Positions 16,246 to 24,039 of a stretch of 64,000 bases of DNA are shown piece by piece. Within the stretch, counting starts at the first letter, position 1. Every line of letters starts with the position of its first letter. This stretch comes from UBA695 sp042691655 (GTDB lineage Bacteria; Verrucomicrobiota; Verrucomicrobiia; Chthoniobacterales; Chthoniobacteraceae), in the NCBI GenBank assembly GCA_042691655.1, contig CP170506.1:4526001-4590000 (forward strand), in the 5' to 3' direction. Both the position numbers and the translations under genes were made by a program. Below the pieces are notes generated by a model. The model did no database searches and was not told where the DNA came from. It saw nothing but the letters and a program-made list of their open reading frames with translations.

Positions 16246-19200
16246 CTATTTCGGTTCCAGTGCAGAAATTCGCACTTTGGCTTCCGCGACGTGAGGTGCG
16301 GTGGGGTATTTGGAGACCAGATCTTTGTAGGCCTTGAGGGCTTTTTGGAGCTGGGCGGGCTTGGTGGGGTCCTTGGGGTTCTGGCTCGTTTGAGGCAGGT
16401 TCGCGGCCTGTTTTTCCAGGAGCTGCGCGCCGCGCCAGAGGCCTTCGGCGGCGACGGCGGGGACGGAATCGAAGAAGAGGGCGATTTTCAGGTTTTCGTC
16501 GATGGCGGGGGCCAGCTCGTTTTTGTCCTCCTGGATTTTCGCATGGAGGAGCATGGCGTTGGCCCGCAGGTCGATGGCGGCCGCCGGGGTGCGGAAGATC
16601 TGGATCAAGAGCGGACCGGCTTTGTCGTCCTGTTTGGCCTCGTGGGCGGCCAGCGCGATGCCGTAGTTGGCTTCGAGGACTTTGGCCGGGGAGAAGTTCG
16701 GGTAGAGGCGTTTGAAGGTCTCGAATTTCTCGGCGGCGGCGGCGGTGTTCTGTTGTTTCTGGAGGACCTTGGCCTGGCCGAAGAGGGCGATGCCCTGGGC
16801 CTGCTGGATCTGCGCCGGGGCCTTTTCAGGGTGGGCGGGATCAGGCAGGGGGTAGTCGGCGGCCAGTTTGTTAAAGACGGCAGTGGCGTCGGGGAGGCGG
16901 CCGGTGTCGAGCAGGGCGTTGGCGTAGAGATCGAGGTCGGCGGGTGCGTAGAGGAGGCCGGGGTTGTAGGCGGCCTTCATTTGCTCAAGGGCTTTTTCCT
17001 TGTCCTTTTCGTAGGTGAAGGAGGCCAGGGTGAAGAGGATTTTGCTGCGGGTTTGGGGCTCGGAGGCTTTGTCGGCCTGGGCTTTGAAGTAAGCGGTGAT
17101 GTCGTCGTCGGTCTTGAGCTTGGCGTTGGCGAGCAGCTTTTGATTGAGAACGACGTATTGCAGGACGTTGGGGAGCTGTTCGTTTCCGGGGAAGCTGGCG
17201 ATGAGCTTTTCGGCGGCGGCCATGGAGTTGTCGATGGCGGAGGTCCACACGGCGCGCTGGGTGTCGTTGAGGCCGTAGTATTGGCCGAGGGCGTTGGCCT
17301 GGCCGGTCCAGAGGGCGGTGAGGTTGAAGAGGGCCAGGGCGGCGAGGGGGTCGGAGGAGTGTTTGTGGACCATCTCATTATAGATGGTGATGGCCTCGGG
17401 GGTCTGCTTGGCGGCGAGCTGGTCCTGGGCCAGGCTGTTGTAGGCGTAGTAGACTTTGTCGGACTCCGGGTAGCGCTGGAGGAATTCGCGCATGAGGGCG
17501 GTCCGGGCCTCGGCTTTGTCGGCTCCCTGGAGGAGGGCGAGCTGCTCAAAGTAGGCGTAGGGGGCGGCCTCGGATTTCGGGTAATCGGTGGCGACTTCCT
17601 TAAAGAGGCGCATGGCGTTTGCGGGGTCGCCTTTGCGGCCATAGCCTTGGGCGAGGCTGTATTTGGCCATGGAGCCCTGCTCGCTCTTGGGAAAGTTCTT
17701 GAGGAATTCGGTGAAGCCGTTGATGGCCAGTTCGTTGGCGCCTTTGTCGAGCTGGAGCTTGGGCACGAAGAAGGAGGCGATTTCGGCCTGCGGGAGGCCC
17801 TTGTAGGCGGTGGCGATCTTGCCGTACTCGCTGAGGGCTTCGTCGACGCGGCCATTTTCGCGCAGAATGTCGGCCACGCCGAGCTGGGCGGCGGCGGCGA
17901 CGTCGCGCTTCGGGTTTTCCTTCAGGAAATTCTGGAAGGTGGCCAGGGCTTTGTCGAACTGCTTGAGGGCGACGAGCGCGCGGGCCTGCATGAGGAGCGT
18001 CTCGGTGGTCAGGCGGCCTTTGGGGTAGATTGCGATCTGCTCCTGGTAGTAATGGAGGGCCTTGGAGGGGTTGGTGGCCAGGAAGAGGGAGCCGATGGTG
18101 TAGGGGAGGTTCTCGGCGAGTTCGTCGCCTTTGTAGGCCTGCTGGAAGGTGTCGTAGCTGGCGACGGCTTTTTGCAGGAAGGCGGGGCGGGTCTCTGCCG
18201 GGAGGCGGGGGGCCTGCTGGGCGTAGCTCAGGGTAAGGTAGTACTGGAGGGTCTTTTTCTGGTCGTCGGCCTGGGCGAAGGGCTGCATTTCGCGGAAGAC
18301 GAGGCGCGCTTCGTCGCAGGCGCCGTTTTGCAGGAAGAGCTGGCCGACTTTGATCTGCGCGGTGAGCGAGAGATCGCCCTTGGCCTTGAGCGCGGCGAGT
18401 TTCTCGACTTCGTGGTCGGCCATGCCGTCGAGGACCTTCATCTGGGCGATGTTCTTGGCCTGGAGGGCGGCGAGCCGACGGTCGCGCAGGCGCTTGACGC
18501 GTTCTTCCTGGGCGGCGAGGACGGCTTCCTTGGGCATCAGGTTGCGGTAGGCGTGGAGGGCCTTTTCAAAGAGGGCGGCCTGGGCTTCGGTGGGCGCGAA
18601 AAGGGCGCGGTTGGCGTAGAGTTCGCCAAGGTGAAGCTGGGCGTCGTTGACGATGCCGAGGTCGGGGCGGCGGGTGATGATGTCGGCCAGCAGGCGCTCG
18701 CCTTCGGTAAAGGCGGTGTCGGCCTGTGGATTGGCCTCGCCGGGGGTGGCCTGGGCGAGCAGGCAGCCGCGGGTCATCTCGGAGATGGCGAGCAGCATCT
18801 GGCTTTCGTGGATGGTCTCGCTCTTGGGGAAGGCTTTGAGGTTGTCGCGCAGGGTCTCGGAGGCTTTGTCGTACTGGGCGATCTGGAAATAGGCGAGGGC
18901 GCGGCTGTAGACGATGTTCTCAACCTGGGTGCTGGCGGGGTATTTCTGGAGGAAGGCGTCGTATTCCTTGAGGGCGCTTTCGTAACCGGCTTTGCGGGCA
19001 GCGTCGGTCTTTTCCTTCTCGGCCTTGGCGGCAAGCATCTGCGGGAGTAGGCCGAAGCCGAGCTCCACGATGTCGTCCGGCGATGGCGGCCGGGTGATCT
19101 TGTCGATCAGCGAGCGGCACTTATCGTACTCGCCGAGGATGTTGTAGAGGTTGGCGAGGCGGTATTGGGTGTCCGGGACGAGGGTGGAGGTGGGGTATTT

Positions 19201-19386
19201 CTTGATGACGTCTTCGAACGCGGCGGCGGCCTCGGGTAGTTTGCCACTGTTCATGAGCTCCTGGGCTGCGTTGGCGGCGGCTTCGGAAGTGGGCGCTTGG
19301 GCCTGGAGGGCGGCGGAAGACGCGATCATCGCGCCGCTGACAAGCATGGCGAAGAGATCACGTCGTGGGGGGAGACGAAACTTCAT
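16246..19386 (-). CDS. Secreted tetratricopeptide-repeat protein
   Basis: A 1046-residue exported protein. The start at 19386 gives a clear signal peptide: MKFRLPPRRDLF, hydrophobic AMLVSGAMIASSAAL, then cleavage near QA|QAPTSEAA. The rest is almost entirely TPR-like helical repeats, for example AAAAFEDVIKKYPTSTLVPD, YDAFLQKYPASTQVENIVYS and LATFQNFLKENPKRDVAA, with the YP-type repeats seen in YbgF/BamD-like periplasmic scaffolds. It probably organises a periplasmic or outer-membrane complex, but no partner is identifiable. It is a lone gene between glnN and mnmG on the same strand. Confidence 0.85.
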   Translation of the reverse strand: MKFRLPPRRDLFAMLVSGAMIASSAALQAQAPTSEAAANAAQELMNSGKLPEAAAAFEDVIKKYPTSTLVPDTQYRLANLYNILGEYDKCRSLIDKITRPPSPDDIVELGFGLLPQMLAAKAEKEKTDAARKAGYESALKEYDAFLQKYPASTQVENIVYSRALAYFQIAQYDKASETLRDNLKAFPKSETIHESQMLLAISEMTRGCLLAQATPGEANPQADTAFTEGERLLADIITRRPDLGIVNDAQLHLGELYANRALFAPTEAQAALFEKALHAYRNLMPKEAVLAAQEERVKRLRDRRLAALQAKNIAQMKVLDGMADHEVEKLAALKAKGDLSLTAQIKVGQLFLQNGACDEARLVFREMQPFAQADDQKKTLQYYLTLSYAQQAPRLPAETRPAFLQKAVASYDTFQQAYKGDELAENLPYTIGSLFLATNPSKALHYYQEQIAIYPKGRLTTETLLMQARALVALKQFDKALATFQNFLKENPKRDVAAAAQLGVADILRENGRVDEALSEYGKIATAYKGLPQAEIASFFVPKLQLDKGANELAINGFTEFLKNFPKSEQGSMAKYSLAQGYGRKGDPANAMRLFKEVATDYPKSEAAPYAYFEQLALLQGADKAEARTALMREFLQRYPESDKVYYAYNSLAQDQLAAKQTPEAITIYNEMVHKHSSDPLAALALFNLTALWTGQANALGQYYGLNDTQRAVWTSAIDNSMAAAEKLIASFPGNEQLPNVLQYVVLNQKLLANAKLKTDDDITAYFKAQADKASEPQTRSKILFTLASFTYEKDKEKALEQMKAAYNPGLLYAPADLDLYANALLDTGRLPDATAVFNKLAADYPLPDPAHPEKAPAQIQQAQGIALFGQAKVLQKQQNTAAAAEKFETFKRLYPNFSPAKVLEANYGIALAAHEAKQDDKAGPLLIQIFRTPAAAIDLRANAMLLHAKIQEDKNELAPAIDENLKIALFFDSVPAVAAEGLWRGAQLLEKQAANLPQTSQNPKDPTKPAQLQKALKAYKDLVSKYPTAPHVAEAKVRISALEPK

Positions 19387-19608
19387 AAATGGATGGTTAG
19401 GATAGTTCACACATAAGGCCCGGACCAGCATATTTTCCAGGTCAAATAGCGGGCGACTGCGAGTTTTTCCAGAGGTGGATAAGCAGCAGGAAGCAGGCCC
19501 ACAGGGATGCTAAAATGTAACATCCTGTTAATAAGTAGTTTAAGCGTGATTTACGGAGAGTTTTCCTCGGGGTTTTATGCTCCGGAGCGGTGGAGAAGGG
19601 GATGGGGC
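19387..19608. other. 222-bp gap between the TPR gene and mnmG
   Basis: No gene was recognised. It contains one DnaA-box-like nonamer (TTATCCACC on the minus strand, 19474-19482) and a copy of the TTTTTCCAGAGGT motif that is dispersed in the window. A single box is not enough to call a replication origin. Confidence 0.45.
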
Positions 19609-21471
19609 TCAGGCTCCCCCTGTCTTGCGGAGCCAGATTTCCAGGATGGCGAGATCTGCGGGGGTGATCCCGCTGATGCGCCCGGCCTGGCCGAAGGTGG
19701 CGGGGCGGATTTGGGTGAGCTTTTGCCGGGCCTCAGCCCGCAGCTCCGGGACGACGGCATAATCGAGGCGCTCCGGGATGAGGCGGGTCTCCCCGGCCCG
19801 GGCCTTGGCCACCTGGGCCTCCTGGCGGCGGATGTACCCCTCGTACTTGAGGTCGGTCTCCAAAAGCGACCAGACGGCCTCGGAGTACCGGGCGCGAAGT
19901 TCCACGGGGATCTCCCCTGCGGAGACCTCGGGGCGCCGGAGCCACTGGGAGAGGCGTGTGCCCTCGAAACGCTCGGCATCGGCGAAGGCGCGGGCGGCTT
20001 CGAGCTGGGCGGTCTTGGCCTGGGTGGCGGCCCAGCGGTCGTCGTCCACGAGGCCCAGGCGGTGGGCCAGGGGGGTGAGGCGCAGATCGGCGTTATCCTG
20101 GCGCAGCAGCAGACGGTACTCGGCGCGGCTGGTGAACATCCGGTACGGCTCCTGGGTGCCCTTAGTCACGAGGTCATCGATGAGGACGCCGATATACCCC
20201 TCGGCCCGGCCGATGGTGAGGGCGGGGCGTCCGAGGAGCTTGAGGGCGGCATTGGCCCCGGCGACGAGCCCCTGGGCGGCGGCTTCCTCGTACCCGGAGG
20301 TGCCGTTGATCTGCCCGGCGAAGTAAAGGTGCCCTACGCGCTTGGTCTCCAGGGTCGGGTAGAGCTGGGTGGGGGGAGCGTAGTCGTACTCCACTGCGTA
20401 GGCGGGCCGCAAAATATCCGCATTCTCCAGCCCGGGGATGGACCGGACAAAGGCGTACTGGACCTCGTGCGGGAGGCTCGTGGAGACGCCGTTCAAGTAA
20501 ATCTCCTCCGTATGGCGACCCTCCGGCTCCAGGAACACCTGGTGGCTCTCCTTCTCCGGGAACCGGACCACCTTGTCCTCGATGGAGGGGCAGTACCGGG
20601 GACCGATGCCCTCGATGATCCCCGCGTAGAGGGGGGATTTGTCGAGATTGCACCGGATCAGCTCATGCGTTTGGGCCGTGGTATGGGTGATCCAACAGGG
20701 GATTTGTTCCACGTGGAACTTTTCGCCCTCCACGCGGTTCAGAGTAAAGATGTCGTTGGGCGCGGGATTGATCCGCTCTGGGAGGAAGGAGAAGGGCGGC
20801 GGCGGGGTATCCCCATCCTGGCGGGTGGTGTGGGAGAAATCGACGGTCCGGCCATTGATGCGGCAGGGCGTCCCGGTCTTAAAGCGGCCGAGTTCGAAGC
20901 CGAGGCTGGCCAGGCTTTCGCTCAAAGTGGAAGCCGCATCCCCCATCCGGCCCCCGGGAGTGTGGTTGAGGCCCACGTGCAGCAGGCCGCGCAGGAAGGT
21001 CCCGGTGGTGATGACCGCCGCCCGGCAGCGGATCTCCATGCCCAGGTTCGTGCGGAGAGCGGCCACAGCGTCCCCTTCCGTGACAATCTCCACGACGTGC
21101 CCCTGCCGCAGGGTGAGACCGGGCTGGCGTTCGCAGAGGGCCTTGGCGCGGAATTGGTAGGCCTTCTTGTCGCATTGGGCCCGGGGAGCGCGCACGCTAG
21201 GACCCTTATTGCCGTTAAGCATCCGGAACTGAATCCCCGTCGCGTCGGTATTGAGGCCCATCATCCCTCCCAAGGCGTCGATCTCGCGCACGATGTGTCC
21301 CTTAGCCAGGCCGCCGATGGCCGGGTTGCAGGACATCTGGCCGATGGTATCCAGGTTCTGGGTAATCAGCATCACCTGGCAGCCGAGGCGGGCAGCGGCC
21401 AGGGCGGCCTCGATACCGGCATGACCGGCACCGACAACCGCGACATCGTACACTTTGGGATCAATAAACAT
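19609..21471 (-). CDS. mnmG: tRNA U34 5-carboxymethylaminomethyl modification enzyme, FAD subunit
   Basis: A 620-residue FAD/NADH protein that with MnmE installs the cmnm5 group on wobble U34 of several tRNAs. The N-terminal dinucleotide motif is VAVVGAGHAGIEAALAAARLG; conserved GidA blocks follow (MSCNPAIGGLAKGHIVREIDALGG and NGKGPSVRAPRAQCDKKAY-type sequence). The C-terminal GidA helical domain ends GRISGITPADLAILEIWL. Full family length. The start codon overlaps a parS-like site at 21471-21486 and another lies inside the gene. mnmG is often near oriC, usually beside rsmG and parAB; those are not downstream here. Confidence 0.97.
   Translation of the reverse strand: MFIDPKVYDVAVVGAGHAGIEAALAAARLGCQVMLITQNLDTIGQMSCNPAIGGLAKGHIVREIDALGGMMGLNTDATGIQFRMLNGNKGPSVRAPRAQCDKKAYQFRAKALCERQPGLTLRQGHVVEIVTEGDAVAALRTNLGMEIRCRAAVITTGTFLRGLLHVGLNHTPGGRMGDAASTLSESLASLGFELGRFKTGTPCRINGRTVDFSHTTRQDGDTPPPPFSFLPERINPAPNDIFTLNRVEGEKFHVEQIPCWITHTTAQTHELIRCNLDKSPLYAGIIEGIGPRYCPSIEDKVVRFPEKESHQVFLEPEGRHTEEIYLNGVSTSLPHEVQYAFVRSIPGLENADILRPAYAVEYDYAPPTQLYPTLETKRVGHLYFAGQINGTSGYEEAAAQGLVAGANAALKLLGRPALTIGRAEGYIGVLIDDLVTKGTQEPYRMFTSRAEYRLLLRQDNADLRLTPLAHRLGLVDDDRWAATQAKTAQLEAARAFADAERFEGTRLSQWLRRPEVSAGEIPVELRARYSEAVWSLLETDLKYEGYIRRQEAQVAKARAGETRLIPERLDYAVVPELRAEARQKLTQIRPATFGQAGRISGITPADLAILEIWLRKTGGA
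20705..20720. promoter_or_regulatory. parS: parS-like site 1 (inside mnmG)
   Basis: TGTTCCACGTGGAACT matches the ParB-binding consensus TGTTNCACGTGNAACA at 15 of 16 positions and is otherwise perfectly palindromic. It encodes part of FHVEQ in MnmG. Two more sites follow within 2.3 kb. Confidence 0.75.
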
Positions 21472-21486
21472 GTTCTACGTGGAACA
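21471..21486. promoter_or_regulatory. parS: parS-like site 2 (overlapping the mnmG start codon)
   Basis: TGTTCTACGTGGAACA differs from the palindromic parS core at one position. Its first base is the A of the mnmG ATG read on the minus strand, so ParB bound here would cover the ribosome-binding region DNA of mnmG. Confidence 0.75.
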
Positions 21487-21596
21487 ATTCTCCCGCCAGG
21501 AAGGGCCTTCCTCGGGGAAAATTGGGTCCGGGAGTGTCGCCCAAGCGGGCGCGCAAGGCAATCCGGAATCGCAAAGCGCTCCAGAGGCCTGGTGGA

Positions 21597-21664
21597 GAAA
21601 GAAAGGACGCGACATCATGGAAACCCCAGTGGGTCCACAACGTCGCGTCATGAAAAGTATCGCC
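21597..21664 (-). repeat. Hairpin element B
   Basis: On the minus strand: GGCGATACTTTTCATGACGC box, perfect eight-base-pair outer stem GACGCGAC/GTCGCGTC, inner stem TGGA/TCCA with CCC/GGG, then exit CGTCCTTTCTTTC. It is related to elements A and C in box, stem and tail but differs in the inner stem. Confidence 0.7.
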
Positions 21665-21724
21665 GGAGCTGGGAGAAATGGCTTTATCGGGGGGTGGTAT
21701 GGGGATACCCGGGCTCTTTCGGGT

Positions 21725-21799
21725 ACAAAAGAAAGGACGCGGCTCCGTGGTGATCCTCGAAGGGTTTTCCATTGGAACCGCGCCATAGAGAGTATCGGC
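21725..21799 (-). repeat. Hairpin element C
   Basis: On the minus strand: GGCCGATACTCTCTATGGCG box, stem GCGCGGTTCC with GGAGCCGCGT, exit CCTTTCTTTTGT. The two positions that do not pair as Watson-Crick become G-U pairs only in the minus-strand RNA, which suggests that strand is the functional one. Confidence 0.7.
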
Positions 21800-21887
21800 C
21801 CGTTGGATGCCGGAGGATGGGTGCGGGATGGGTAACCTGAGGTGGCCGTAAATTGTTCTGCGGTAAGCAAAAATTGCACAAGAGTGC

Positions 21888-21915
21888 TTGCTTTACAGGG
21901 CGCGTTGCCTACATT
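21888..21915 (+). promoter_or_regulatory. Possible sigma-70 promoter of pdhA
   Basis: TTGCTT, 16-bp spacer, TACATT, ending 27 bp before the chosen pdhA start. The match is moderate and based on reading alone. Confidence 0.35.
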
Positions 21916-21942
21916 CGTTGCGAATTCAAACGGTGCACCCTG

Positions 21943-23013
21943 ATGGAAGCCGAACCTAGAACATTCGCTGAATCTGAAATTAACCGCAACCTTTCGCCAG
22001 AGGACAAAATTAGGTTCCTCCGGCAGATGTATCGCATCCGTAGGTTTGAGCAGACCTCGCTGAAGGCCTACAACGCCGGAAAGATGGGCGGCTTCCTGCA
22101 TCTCTACACAGGGCAGGAGGCTGTGGCTGTGGCTACTATCTCGCTCCTGGGCGAAAACGACCACGTCGTCACGGCCTACCGGGACCATGGGCACGCCCTG
22201 GCCGTCGGCATGACCATGAACGAGTGCATGGCCGAGCTTTTCGGCAAAGCCACGGGCTCCTCCAAAGGGAAGGGGGGCTCCATGCATCTCTTCGCCCCTG
22301 ATAAACACTACTGGGGCGGCCACGGCATCGTCGCCGGGCAGACACCCCTCGGCCTCGGCATCGCCTACGCGCTTAAGTACAAAGGGATCCCCGGCTGCTG
22401 CCTCACCTACCTGGGCGACGGCGCGGTGAACCAGGGCGTCTACCACGAGAGCCTGAACCTCGCCTCGCTCCTCAGCCTGCCGGTCATCTATATTATAGAG
22501 AACAACGGCTACTCCATGGGCACCAGCCTGGCGCGCTCCTCCGCCTTTAAGCAGCTCCTGGCCCAGCGCGCCGAGGGCTACAACATCTGCTGGGACCAAT
22601 GTAACGGCGAAAACATCTACGAAGTCCGGGCCAAGACCCAGACCGCCATCACCCGGGCGCAGGAGGAATGCCGCCCCACGGTCCTGGAAATCGCCACCTA
22701 CCGCTACTACGGTCACTCCGTCGCCGACGCCAACGCCCGCAAGTACCGCACCCCGGAGGAGATCGACCACTACAAGACCTACCACGACCCGCTGCTCCTC
22801 TGGCAGAAGCGCCTCATCGACGAGGGCCTCCTCACCGAGGAGCAGGCCACCGCTATCGACTATGAGGCCCGGGCCGAGGCCGACGCCGCCTCCCGGTTCG
22901 CCGACGAGAGCCCCTTCCCGGAGGAAGCCGACATCTTTAAGGACATCTACAGCGAGCTGGATCACCCCGCCGAGGGTGAAAATGCTCCACGTGGAACATT
23001 TTTCTTCAACTAA
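21943..23013 (+). CDS. pdhA: Pyruvate dehydrogenase E1 component, alpha subunit
   Basis: A 356-residue TPP-dependent decarboxylase subunit of the pyruvate dehydrogenase complex. The TPP/Mg motif is GDGAVNQGVYHESLNLAS to YIIENNGYSMGT; the substrate-side loop is GGSMHLF and HGIVAGQTPLGLGIAYA, and the C-terminus has RYYGHSVADANARKYR. The start MEAEPRTFAESE is chosen because upstream codons lie in promoter-like sequence. The last codons contain a parS-like site (22983-22998). pdhB follows after 21 bp. Confidence 0.95.
   Translation: MEAEPRTFAESEINRNLSPEDKIRFLRQMYRIRRFEQTSLKAYNAGKMGGFLHLYTGQEAVAVATISLLGENDHVVTAYRDHGHALAVGMTMNECMAELFGKATGSSKGKGGSMHLFAPDKHYWGGHGIVAGQTPLGLGIAYALKYKGIPGCCLTYLGDGAVNQGVYHESLNLASLLSLPVIYIIENNGYSMGTSLARSSAFKQLLAQRAEGYNICWDQCNGENIYEVRAKTQTAITRAQEECRPTVLEIATYRYYGHSVADANARKYRTPEEIDHYKTYHDPLLLWQKRLIDEGLLTEEQATAIDYEARAEADAASRFADESPFPEEADIFKDIYSELDHPAEGENAPRGTFFFN
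22983..22998. promoter_or_regulatory. parS: parS-like site 3 (3' end of pdhA)
   Basis: TGCTCCACGTGGAACA matches the parS consensus at 15 of 16 positions. It lies in the last codons of pdhA (NAPRGTFFFN), outside the conserved E1-alpha domain, so the protein tail may have been shaped by the site. Confidence 0.75.
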
Positions 23014-23034
23014 GGACCCCAGACTTCCGAGCAT

Positions 23035-24009
23035 ATGGCGCTGATATCCTATCGAAAAGCCCTCAACGACGCCCTCGCGGAGGAGATCCTCCGGGACGAG
23101 AACGTCGTCGTCATGGGCGAAGAAGTCGCCGAGTACAACGGCGCGTACAAAGTCACCGAGGGCCTCTGGGGCCGCTTCGGCAGCAAGCGCATCGTCGATC
23201 TGCCCATCTCCGAAGGCGGCTTCGTCGGCATGGCCGTCGGGGCCTCCATGCTGGGGGTGCGGCCCGTCGTCGAGCTGATGTTCTGGAGCTTCGCCTACGT
23301 CGCCTTTGATCAGATCATTAACAATGCCGGGTGCGTCCGCTACATGTCCGGCGGCCAGATCAACTGCCCCATCGTCATCCGGGGCCCGGCCAACGGCGGC
23401 ACCAACGTCGGGGCCACCCACTCCCACACGCCGGAGAACCTCTTCGCCGCCATGCCCGGCCTCAAAGTCGTCGCCCCGGCCACCGCCTACGACGCCAAGG
23501 GGCTCCTCAAAACGGCCATCCGCGACAACGACCCCGTCATGTTCATGGAGAACACCCTCCTCTACGGCGAAAAGTGGGAAGTACCTGATGAGGAGTATCT
23601 TATACCGATGGGTTTGGCCGATGTGAAGCGCGTTGGCAGCGACATTACCCTCGTCGCCCACGGTCGCGCCGTCATCACCTGCCTGGAGGCCGCGCAAATC
23701 CTGGAAGCCGAGAACGGCATCCACGCCGAGGTGGTCGACCTGCGCTCCATCCGCCCGCTGGACGAGGAAACCATCCTCGCCTCCGTGCGCAAAACCCACC
23801 GCGCCGTCCTGGTCGAGGAGAACAAACCCTTCTGCGGCGTCGACGCCCAGCTGGCCGCGATGATCCAGGAAAAAGCCTTCGACGAGCTCGACGCCCCCAT
23901 CGGCCGCATCTCCGCGCTCGACGCCCCGGCCATCTACAGCCCGCCTTTGGAGAAAATCCAGCTTCCCACCGCGCGCCGCGTGGTGCAAAAAGTGTTGGCC
24001 ACCTGTTAA
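23035..24009 (+). CDS. pdhB: Pyruvate dehydrogenase E1 component, beta subunit
   Basis: A 324-residue partner of PdhA in the E1 heterotetramer. Typical blocks are VVVMGEEVAEYNGAYKVTEGL, IVDLPISEGGFVGMAVGASM, RPVVELMFWSFAYVAFDQI, GGTNVGATHSHTPENLFA and the C-terminal EVVDLRSIRPLDEETILAS. The length fits the family. It lies between pdhA (21 bp upstream) and pdhC (30 bp downstream), so the three are one transcription unit. Confidence 0.96.
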   Translation: MALISYRKALNDALAEEILRDENVVVMGEEVAEYNGAYKVTEGLWGRFGSKRIVDLPISEGGFVGMAVGASMLGVRPVVELMFWSFAYVAFDQIINNAGCVRYMSGGQINCPIVIRGPANGGTNVGATHSHTPENLFAAMPGLKVVAPATAYDAKGLLKTAIRDNDPVMFMENTLLYGEKWEVPDEEYLIPMGLADVKRVGSDITLVAHGRAVITCLEAAQILEAENGIHAEVVDLRSIRPLDEETILASVRKTHRAVLVEENKPFCGVDAQLAAMIQEKAFDELDAPIGRISALDAPAIYSPPLEKIQLPTARRVVQKVLATC

Positions 24010-24039
24010 ACTTTTCTAAAAACCACGAGGAAATCCCCT

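Larger units (their letters stand above)
21472..21942. other. 471-bp divergent region between mnmG and pdhA
   Basis: No gene was recognised. It holds parS-like site 2, hairpin elements B and C as direct repeats about 129 bp apart, and a possible pdhA promoter at 21888-21915. Because mnmG and pdhA diverge, both start here; elements B and C could lie in the mnmG leader if its promoter is far upstream. Confidence 0.6.

Noticed and set aside
14023..19050. Very long plus-strand reading frames opposite glnN and the TPR gene
   Set aside because: They are antisense frames kept open by high GC at third positions of the real genes; the proteins are Gly/Val/Glu-rich with no family motif, whereas the minus-strand frames carry clear motifs.
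19387..19608. Replication origin near mnmG
   Set aside because: Only one DnaA-box-like nonamer (19474-19482) and no AT-rich unwinding region were found; origin proximity is suggested by the parS sites but no origin is called.
21475..23988. 837-codon minus-strand frame opposite pdhA and pdhB
   Set aside because: It is a mirror frame of two well-defined E1 genes; its composition is typical of antisense high-GC sequence.
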